27,264 nt of DNA from Zhenhengia yiwuensis (GTDB lineage Bacteria > Bacillota > Clostridia > Lachnospirales > Cellulosilyticaceae). A model generated the notes under the pieces. It ran no database searches and had not been told where the DNA came from. It worked only from the letters and a program-made list of their open reading frames with translations. Positions 22,882 through 27,264 of the stretch are shown one piece after another (position 1 is the first letter of the stretch; the number at the start of each line of letters is the position of its first letter). The stretch covers positions 1 through 27,264 of the forward strand of contig NZ_JACRSY010000040.1 in NCBI RefSeq assembly GCF_014384995.1, read 5' to 3'. Position numbers and translations under genes: made by a program.

Positions 22882-23315
22882 TGAGTGTAAAAGCAACTAA
22901 CATAAAAAGTAAATTAAGATTTATCAATTATGTTGTAAATAAAGTAGAATTCTATATGAATCCTAAATTCACTGGAGATGCAGTTTCTTTAGATTTCGAT
23001 ATAGAAAGAGAAATAAAATTTTTAGAAGATGAAGATAATACTGTCCTAGTTAAGCTAGAAGCTGATATATTCCCATTAGCAGAGTATAAGAATTATCCTT
23101 TTAGTATGAAACTAGAGATTACAGGTGTTTTTGAGATAGAAAATAATGCAACAGAAGTAGAGGCTAGAGGACTCGCAGAAACGAATGCAATTGCTATATT
23201 ATTCCCATATCTTAGGGCTATGGTTACTACATATAGTGCAAATGCGAATGTTGAGCCAATAATAATACCACCAATCAATGTACTTAAAATGGTGAATGAT
23301 AAAAAAGAGGTCTAA
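22881..23315 (+). CDS. SecB-like chaperone of a toxin-antitoxin-chaperone system
   Basis: A 144-residue protein with the SecB signature: an N-terminal strand region with KVEFYMNPKF and VSLDFDIEREI, then EIENNATEVEARGLAETNAIAILFPYLRAMVTTYSA (about 86-120) and EPIIIPPINVLKM (125-137). In SecB the helix after AxxILFPYLR and the PPVLLPPINF-like tail are the most conserved parts. Firmicutes generally lack SecB as a secretion chaperone, so a copy inside a mobile element beside a small antitoxin fits the TAC class, such as Rv1957 with HigBA and CmdC in CmdTAC. It would protect the antitoxin from proteolysis. The stop codon lies inside the bidirectional terminator. Confidence 0.85.
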   Translation: MSVKATNIKSKLRFINYVVNKVEFYMNPKFTGDAVSLDFDIEREIKFLEDEDNTVLVKLEADIFPLAEYKNYPFSMKLEITGVFEIENNATEVEARGLAETNAIAILFPYLRAMVTTYSANANVEPIIIPPINVLKMVNDKKEV

Positions 23316-23334
23316 GTAGTTAGACCTCTTTTTT
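23301..23334. terminator. bidirectional terminator between SecB-like gene and integrase
   Basis: Perfect 15-bp stem: 23301-23315 pairs with 23320-23334 around the 4-base loop GTAG. Six A/T pairs at the base give a T tail on either strand. It contains the stop codons of both convergent genes, with only four bases between them. Confidence 0.92.
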
Positions 23335-24378
23335 TAATGCCTCCAATTGATTAGCAACTTCTTCATGTTTATTAGGATATAAGTGACTATAAGTCCCTAA
23401 TGTAGTTTCTACTTTTTCATGCCCTAACCTTTGGGATATAATCAAGATATTTATTCCCATTTCTATAAGTAGTGAAGCATGTGAGTGTCGCAAATCATGG
23501 ACACGTATTTTTTTTACACCCGACTTTTTACAGGCCCTTTCCATGTTATGTCTGAAAAAGTGTTTTGTATATGGGAATAGCCTATCTGTAGGGTCAAGAT
23601 CGTAGAGAGTATCTATATAGTCTTTAATCGTTTTTGTAACAGAAGTTGGTAAGGTGATAATACGTTTACTCTTTGGTGTTTTGGGTTCAGTAATATAGTC
23701 TTTTCCGTTAAGACGTGTATATGACTTTGTAATAGTCACTGTTGAAGCCTGAAAGTCAAAGTCATTGGTAGTAAGAGCAAGAAGTTCTCCACATCTCATT
23801 CCACTATAAAAGAATAGGATAAGAGCAGTTTTAGCAGCGTTATCATTTACATGAGAAATAACTGTATTAAATTCTTCTAAAGTCCAAAAGTCCATATCAT
23901 CAGCACGACCTTTGCCAATAGAGCCAGCCTTATGGCAAGGGTTATCTTTTAAATCATAGTATCTAACAGCGTAGTTAAAGATAGCAGATAGCTGATTATT
24001 CACAGTTTTAACATAGGTTGGTGAATAATTTTTACTAAGCAATTCATTTTGCCATTTCCTAATATGAGGGGCTTTGATGGTATTGATAGGTAATTCTGCG
24101 AAGTAAGGTAGTATTTTATGTGTTACTATATATTCTTTGGTAGACATAGTACTAGCTTTTAATCTAGTTTTCATATCTTCAAAATACACATCTACAAGGC
24201 TTTTAAATGGCATATCGCAGTTCATTTGTTGTTTATTTAAGAATTCACGTTCAAAATCTAATGCTTCAGATTTCTTTTTGAATCCTCGTTTCTTTTTCAC
24301 TTTTTTTTCGCCAGTCCAGTCAGTATAGTAGAACTTGGCATACCAAGTCCCTCTATCAGCATCTTTATAAGCAGGCAT
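23320..24378 (-). CDS. int: tyrosine recombinase/integrase
   Basis: A 352-residue site-specific integrase of the phage/ICE type. The N-terminal arm-binding domain (about 1-50) reads DADRGTWYAKFYYTDWTGEKK and is rich in lysine; a core-binding SAM-like domain (about 57-150) follows. All catalytic residues are present: R195 (GMRCGELLAL), K233 in a PKTPKSKR hairpin, H294 and R297 (VHDLRHSHAS), H320 (LGHEKVETT) and nucleophile Y330 (TYSHLYP). GGAGGT precedes the ATG. Its presence next to repressor genes and downstream of guaA identifies an integrated element. The 1.6 kb between guaA and this gene carries the toxin cassette. Confidence 0.95.
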   Translation of the reverse strand: MPAYKDADRGTWYAKFYYTDWTGEKKVKKKRGFKKKSEALDFEREFLNKQQMNCDMPFKSLVDVYFEDMKTRLKASTMSTKEYIVTHKILPYFAELPINTIKAPHIRKWQNELLSKNYSPTYVKTVNNQLSAIFNYAVRYYDLKDNPCHKAGSIGKGRADDMDFWTLEEFNTVISHVNDNAAKTALILFFYSGMRCGELLALTTNDFDFQASTVTITKSYTRLNGKDYITEPKTPKSKRIITLPTSVTKTIKDYIDTLYDLDPTDRLFPYTKHFFRHNMERACKKSGVKKIRVHDLRHSHASLLIEMGINILIISQRLGHEKVETTLGTYSHLYPNKHEEVANQLEALKKEV

Positions 24379-24439
24379 AATAATACCTCCATTCTGTGTG
24401 TAATTTTAAATAATTCTGGGGATAAAGTCTAATGAGAAA

Positions 24440-24604
24440 TTATTCCTGTTCAAAAATATGTTGGTTTTCATCAAACCATTTCAATAGTTCTAGGGCTGTT
24501 TCTTCTGTAAGTGGTTGGCCACCTGTATGGATATGCATAATTCCAGTCTGTTCTAATCTTTCTCTGGTTTCTTTAGTAAGTAAACTTGTATCATTAATAA
24601 GCAT
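24440..24604 (-). CDS. small hypothetical protein of the lysogeny region
   Basis: A 54-residue acidic protein, MLINDTSLLTKETRERLEQT at its start, then GGQPLTEETALELLKWFDENQ. The start at 24604 is chosen because AGGAGG lies at the right distance on the minus strand; a longer frame to 24646 has no such site and would run into the repeat region. It is 61 bases upstream of the integrase and probably co-transcribed with it. No family recognised; the compact helical, acidic make-up would suit a small regulator, but this is a guess. Confidence 0.65.
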   Translation of the reverse strand: MLINDTSLLTKETRERLEQTGIMHIHTGGQPLTEETALELLKWFDENQHIFEQE

Positions 24605-24620
24605 ATTAATCCTCCTAAAT

Positions 24621-24720
24621 AGAATGTATGTTCGGTTTTGATTCAAAAATAAATAAGCTTAAGCTTATTGAATAGAATGTGTGTTCGATAATATCTTAAA
24701 AATAAATAAGCCTAAGCTTA
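24621..24720. repeat. two tandem ~53-bp repeats with SOS-box-like and HindIII-type palindromes
   Basis: GAATGTATGTTCG (24622-24634) and GAATGTGTGTTCG (24675-24687) are 53 bases apart. Each is followed, after about 16 bases, by AAATAAATAAGC leading into a palindrome: AATAAGCTT-AAGCTTATT (24652-24669, perfect 18 bp) and TAAGC-CTAA-GCTTA (24707-24720). On the minus strand the first elements read CGAAC-AYAC-ATTC, two mismatches from the Bacillus LexA box. They lie in the only gap that can hold the promoter for the 54-residue gene and integrase. Confidence 0.6.
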
Positions 24721-24721
24721 A

Positions 24722-25150
24722 TTAGTTAAATTTTAATTCAAGTAATTCTACAGGTAAGTATTCTGCATTTGCAATTTCATTTAAAGAGTAATCTATGTAA
24801 TCTTTTAGTAGGTCATCATGAATAAGTAATTCACAAGCAAATATATTAGCCTCCTTCTCAATTTTAGAGGAGAGTAGGAGCGTCTTATTTTTAATGAAAC
24901 AGCAATTTGTTTTAGGATGTAATACAGCATGTCCAAGTTCATGAGCTATTACAACCTTACGTTGATGATAGTCTAAATCAGAGTTAACAAAAATTACTTT
25001 ATGATTTTTCATAAATCTATAAGAGCCTGCATTTGAGCCTAATGGCATATCAATTATCATAATTCCCATTCTATTTGCAAGCTCTTCTGGATCATTTGTT
25101 TTATGTTTCTTAAGAAGTTTAAGAACCTCTTTTTTAATATATTTTTTCAT
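24722..25150 (-). CDS. ImmA/IrrE-type metalloprotease
   Basis: A 142-residue cytoplasmic zinc protease. The motif VIAHELGHAVLHP supplies H70, E71 and H74, and a following Glu in KIEKEANIFACELL (about E100) is the usual third ligand; EAxxFA after it is family-typical. ImmA proteins of elements such as ICEBs1 cleave the partner CI-like repressor to start induction. Here it is just downstream of that repressor gene on the same strand (29 bases between), so the pair probably forms a repressor/antirepressor module. It could couple induction to a host signal in place of, or beside, RecA. Confidence 0.92.
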   Translation of the reverse strand: MKKYIKKEVLKLLKKHKTNDPEELANRMGIMIIDMPLGSNAGSYRFMKNHKVIFVNSDLDYHQRKVVIAHELGHAVLHPKTNCCFIKNKTLLLSSKIEKEANIFACELLIHDDLLKDYIDYSLNEIANAEYLPVELLELKFN

Positions 25151-25179
25151 TCGTATGTATTTCCCCCAAACCAGTTGAC

Positions 25180-25626
25180 TTATTTGCGATATTTTTTTGG
25201 AGTATACTTTTGTTTATTTTCTACTTTTATTCTTTTTAAAGCAAACTCTAATGCATCCCTAAATAATTCTTTATCTTCATCTGACATCTCATGGCCATTG
25301 TAATAAAGTGGGCCATCTTCACCAGAATCAATTTTAGACATAATAGATTCTAAGTCTTTCGCAATATCTTTTTTGTCTCTATCGTTTAATACCGGATTTT
25401 GAGAATTTATTTTAAGGCTAGATGTAGAGTTATCTGTCATTCCTAAAAGATAGTCTACAGATACATTAAATATACGAGCTATATCCTTAAGCATATTATT
25501 ATCAGGAGTACGTCTATTTTGTTCATACATACCAATTGTACTAGCAGAAACTTTTAATTTCTTTCCCAACTCACTTTGCGTCAACTTATGACTTAATCTT
25601 AATTTTCTTATAGTTGAACCTAGCAT
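25180..25626 (-). CDS. CI-like phage repressor (XRE family)
   Basis: A 148-residue repressor with an N-terminal helix-turn-helix: STIRKLRLSHKLTQSELGKKLKVSASTIGMYEQNRRTPDNNMLKDIARIFNVSVDYLLG, residues 4-62. The C-terminal half is acidic and has no LexA-type peptidase Ser/Lys pattern that I can see, so it should not cleave itself; the ImmA-like protease beside it is the likely inactivator. AGGAGG lies in front of its ATG. It is divergent from the Cro-like gene across 150 bases holding four operators. Confidence 0.9.
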   Translation of the reverse strand: MLGSTIRKLRLSHKLTQSELGKKLKVSASTIGMYEQNRRTPDNNMLKDIARIFNVSVDYLLGMTDNSTSSLKINSQNPVLNDRDKKDIAKDLESIMSKIDSGEDGPLYYNGHEMSDEDKELFRDALEFALKRIKVENKQKYTPKKYRK

Positions 25627-25649
25627 AAAGACCTCCTTTAAGTGTATTT

Positions 25650-25655
25650 ATTATA
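25650..25655 (-). promoter_or_regulatory. candidate -10 of the repressor promoter
   Basis: TATAAT on the minus strand (25655 to 25650), about 24 bases before the repressor start. The -35 region (near 25673-25678) is poor and lies within operator 1, as for a promoter under autoregulation. Confidence 0.45.
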
Positions 25656-25658
25656 ATA

Positions 25659-25679
25659 TACCACACATTATGTGTGGTA
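25659..25679. promoter_or_regulatory. operator 1 (21-bp perfect palindrome)
   Basis: TACCACACAT-T-ATGTGTGGTA, containing the core ACACA-N3-TGTGT (25663-25675). It overlaps the repressor promoter. Confidence 0.8.
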
Positions 25680-25689
25680 AAAGTAAAAT

Positions 25690-25702
25690 ACACAAAATGT
25701 GT
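25690..25702. promoter_or_regulatory. operator 2
   Basis: ACACA-AAA-TGTGT, perfect half-sites, centred 27 bases from operator 1. Confidence 0.8.
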
Positions 25703-25711
25703 GAAAAAATA

Positions 25712-25740
25712 TTGACACTACACAAAGTGTGTGTTATATT
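25712..25740 (+). promoter_or_regulatory. early rightward promoter (cro)
   Basis: TTGACA at 25712-25717, 17-base spacer, TATATT at 25735-25740: one mismatch from consensus. Operator 3 fills its spacer, so repressor binding would exclude RNA polymerase. Confidence 0.8.
25720..25732. promoter_or_regulatory. operator 3
   Basis: ACACA-AAG-TGTGT, perfect half-sites, inside the spacer of the rightward promoter and 30 bases from operator 2. Confidence 0.8.
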
Positions 25741-25746
25741 AAAATC

Positions 25747-25759
25747 ACACAAATCGTGT
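25747..25759. promoter_or_regulatory. operator 4
   Basis: ACACA-AAT-CGTGT, one mismatch between half-sites, 27 bases from operator 3, at the start of the cro transcript. Confidence 0.7.
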
Positions 25760-25776
25760 AGTTAGTGAGGTGTAAA

Positions 25777-25968
25777 ATGGATTGGTTAAAGAATTTTAGA
25801 TATAAACAAAATTTAACAATATCTCAAATGGCGATAGAATTAGGGGTATCTAAGTCTTTATACGAAAAAGTTGAGTATGGAGATAGAAATCCAAGTGCTA
25901 ATTTTATTAAGAAGTTTAAAGACAGATTCCCAGATGAAGATATAAATATTTTTTTTAACAGCAAATAA
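25777..25968 (+). CDS. Cro-like XRE-family regulator
   Basis: A 63-residue DNA-binding protein, nearly all helix-turn-helix: WLKNFRYKQNLTISQMAIELGVSKSLYEKVEYGDRNPSANFIKKFKDRFPDED. The ATG at 25777 follows GAGGTG; a GTG at 25765 in frame overlaps that site and is unlikely. It is the first gene of the rightward operon and probably competes with the CI-like protein for the shared operators. Operator 5 begins at its last base. Confidence 0.85.
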   Translation: MDWLKNFRYKQNLTISQMAIELGVSKSLYEKVEYGDRNPSANFIKKFKDRFPDEDINIFFNSK

Positions 25969-25980
25969 CACGAAACGTGT
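25968..25980. promoter_or_regulatory. operator 5
   Basis: ACACG-AAA-CGTGT, a perfect palindrome and a variant of the other operators, between the cro-like and excisionase-like genes. It could damp read-through or bind Cro preferentially. Confidence 0.65.
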
Positions 25981-26022
25981 GAAATGTTTTTTAGATATTT
26001 TGTAATTTAGGAGGTATTTAGC

Positions 26023-26199
26023 ATGACAACTAAAAAGTTTTTACGTGTGACAGACATTATGGAGCTGATGGATATTGCAGAGTCAACAGCGTATAAGCTT
26101 ATGAGAACGCTTAATAAAGAACTTAAAGACCAAGGAAAGCAAACATACTCTGGTAGAGTTTCTAAAAAATATTTCTATGAGAGAGTATACATAGATTGA
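26023..26199 (+). CDS. excisionase-like small DNA-binding protein
   Basis: A 58-residue protein: MTTKKFLRVTDIMELMDIAE, then STAYKLMRTLNKELKDQGKQ, and a tail with GRVSKKYFYERVYID. The pattern (helix-turn-helix with SxxxAYKLMRxLNKEL, then a wing GRVxKKYFxER) is typical of small Xis-like or MerR-type proteins of Firmicute phages and ICEs. AGGAGG lies 8 bases before the ATG. It could bend attachment-site DNA to direct excision or act as an early regulator. After it, 26200-26367 holds no gene I can support. Confidence 0.75.
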   Translation: MTTKKFLRVTDIMELMDIAESTAYKLMRTLNKELKDQGKQTYSGRVSKKYFYERVYID

Positions 26200-26367
26200 A
26201 TGAAGCGTATCAGGGATTATAGCAAATAAGTGAGTTGCAACCACAAATGGAATTAGGATGATTTCTGTATTAACTATAGTTTATAAAAAACAAACTGTCT
26301 GAGGAATACAGAAAAGCAGATAAATAATGTGCATATATACATTAAAACGTATAGAAGGGATGAAAAA

Positions 26368-26871
26368 ATGAAAATAAATCAATTTAGAACAAAATTATTT
26401 GAAGCAAGAAAAGAAAGAGGATTATCTCAGTTAGATGTTGCACTTAAGCTTGGGGTAACTCAATCAAGAATAAGCGATTGGGAACTTGGTAAAGAGGATT
26501 TACGAGTAGAAACTGTTATTGCTCTTTCAAGAATTTATGAAGATCCAGAAGTGTATACGCTGTATATGTCAGAAGAACATGGAGCAGATGACTTAGTATT
26601 TTCACCAAACTGGTGTAAGCACAGCGGACAGGATTTACGGCTAGTTGCATTGGATATCCAAAATGAGTATAACGATGTATCAGAAGAAATCCCAAGACTA
26701 ATGAAAATACTTAGAGATGGGGTGATAGATGATACGGAAAGAACAGATTATAACAGCTTTATACAACAGTCAAAAGAATTGGTGGCAGTGTTGTTCCCAC
26801 TGATACTTAGAGAAGAAATGCAAAAGAAAAAAGCCCTTCAAGACGGCAATCTTGAAAAGGCTTACATTTAA
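26368..26871 (+). CDS. XRE-family regulator with C-terminal phage-type domain
   Basis: A 167-residue protein. An N-terminal helix-turn-helix (about 5-60) contains LFEARKERGLSQLDVALKLG and VTQSRISDWELGKEDLRVET. The C-terminal half (about 90-160), LVALDIQNEYNDVSEEIPRL and ILRDGVIDDTERTDYNSF, is helical and resembles CII-type phage regulatory proteins, a weak impression. The ATG at 26368 has AGAAGGGA at the right distance; a frame 13 codons longer has none. The end of the gene contains an imperfect hairpin (26831-26863) without a T tail. Confidence 0.8.
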   Translation: MKINQFRTKLFEARKERGLSQLDVALKLGVTQSRISDWELGKEDLRVETVIALSRIYEDPEVYTLYMSEEHGADDLVFSPNWCKHSGQDLRLVALDIQNEYNDVSEEIPRLMKILRDGVIDDTERTDYNSFIQQSKELVAVLFPLILREEMQKKKALQDGNLEKAYI

Positions 26872-26883
26872 AAAATACATGTG

Positions 26884-26918
26884 TGACTTAAGTATAGCAC
26901 GGTTTGTGGCTTAAGTCA
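26884..26918 (+). repeat. 9-bp inverted repeat between early genes
   Basis: TGACTTAAG (26884-26892) and CTTAAGTCA (26910-26918), 17 bases apart. With no T tail it is not a clear terminator; it could be an operator or an RNA hairpin just ahead of the next ribosome binding site. Confidence 0.5.
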
Positions 26919-26934
26919 AAGGGAGCGTTGACAA

Positions 26935-27090
26935 ATGAATAGTAAAAAGAGTGCAATTGTTAATTTTATTGCTCAAGAGCTTAATAGCTTTATATACATT
27001 TTAAGTGTTGTATCAGGAGCGTTATTAGGAGGCGCATTGGTAGCAAGTATACCACTTTGTGCAATTCTAGTAGGCTTTTACAACTTATAG
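26935..27090 (+). CDS. small phage membrane protein
   Basis: A 51-residue protein with a polar N-terminus (MNSKKSAIVNFIAQELNSF) and one or two hydrophobic segments (IYILSVVSGALLGGALVASI and PLCAILVGFYNL). GGGAG lies about 10 bases upstream. Unknown function; one of the short early genes of the element. Confidence 0.6.
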   Translation: MNSKKSAIVNFIAQELNSFIYILSVVSGALLGGALVASIPLCAILVGFYNL

Positions 27091-27108
27091 ATAAAAGGGG
27101 GATAAGCT

Positions 27109-27264
27109 TTGAACTTACATGATCAAGCAGTAAAAATAGCCAATTACAAGATTGCATCAAATCCTAAAGTGTACAGTGCTTATACAGACTCGGTGCTCTA
27201 TGAAATGCTTGTTGAGGAATGTGAGGCACAGTTAAATTTCTCAACGGCAACATTTCAAATTCAT
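27109..27264 (+). CDS. hypothetical phage early protein (partial, runs off the window)
   Basis: An open frame from TTG at 27109, preceded by AAAGGGGG at 8 bases spacing, to the window end: 52 codons beginning LNLHDQAVKIANYKIASNPK, no stop yet. No family recognised. The TTG start rests only on the ribosome binding site. Confidence 0.55.
   Translation, partial: MNLHDQAVKIANYKIASNPKVYSAYTDSVLYEMLVEECEAQLNFSTATFQIH

Noticed and set aside
24652..24669. Perfect AAGCTT-containing palindrome as a cloning or assembly scar
   Set aside because: It is flanked by natural sequence and is part of a diverged second repeat unit, so it is native.
25103..25303. 66-codon plus-strand frame across the ImmA-like and repressor genes
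   Set aside because: Antisense to two recognisable proteins, Phe-rich, no ribosome binding site.
26831..26863. Hairpin at the end of the 167-residue regulator gene as a terminator
   Set aside because: The stem is imperfect (a C against AA) and is followed by ACATTTAA, not a T run; it also lies within the coding sequence.

Overview
The window looks like the chromosome of an AT-rich, Gram-positive anaerobe of the class Clostridia, probably order Lachnospirales. The grounds are low G+C, strong AGGAGG-type ribosome binding sites, CIRCE control of groESL, a YesM/YesN-type two-component pair, two proteins resembling Lachnospirales-restricted families (DUF6062 and DUF6106), and tRNA genes that do not encode CCA. 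A Cellulosilyticum-like organism would fit, but genus cannot be fixed from this sequence alone.

Layout. (1) 1-1542: the 3' end of a 23S rRNA gene, then twelve tRNA genes (Asn, Glu, Thr, Met or Ile2, Asp, Val, Leu, Arg, Arg, Thr, Arg, Thr) with a near-consensus promoter of their own and a strong terminator; the last four are a tandem Arg-Thr duplication. (2) 1543-10490: a carbohydrate-uptake locus with a YesM-type sensor kinase, a YesN-type AraC response regulator, a lipoprotein solute-binding protein, two LplB/LplC-type permeases, and a probable GH129/GH101-related glycosidase. No ATPase is present, so a shared MsmX-type ATPase is likely. (3) 10461-18350: housekeeping genes, namely a DUF6062-like Cys-rich protein, an Ogg-type 8-oxoguanine DNA glycosylase, CIRCE-groES-groEL, a membrane sensor kinase co-oriented with uppP, and a small membrane protein resembling DUF6106. 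(4) 18400-21755: the GMP branch of purine synthesis, guaB-guaA, under a guanine-type purine riboswitch with a visible terminator/antiterminator. (5) From just after guaA to the window end: the left part of an integrated element, probably a prophage. It carries a three-gene cassette, then integrase, a small ORF, ImmA/IrrE-type protease and CI-like repressor on the minus strand, and Cro-like, excisionase-like and later early genes on the plus strand. Five copies of one operator motif lie between and around the divergent regulators.

The most notable item is the cassette at 21902-23315: a protein with an ADP-ribosyltransferase-like N-terminus, a 78-residue protein, and an unmistakable SecB-like chaperone, ordered toxin-antitoxin-chaperone. 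This matches the layout of CmdTAC (PD-T4-9) anti-phage systems, in which an mRNA ADP-ribosyltransferase is held off by an antitoxin that depends on a SecB-like chaperone. It sits between the presumed attachment site at the guaA 3' end and the integrase, a usual place for prophage cargo. All functional assignments rest on reading motifs by eye; no database search was run.
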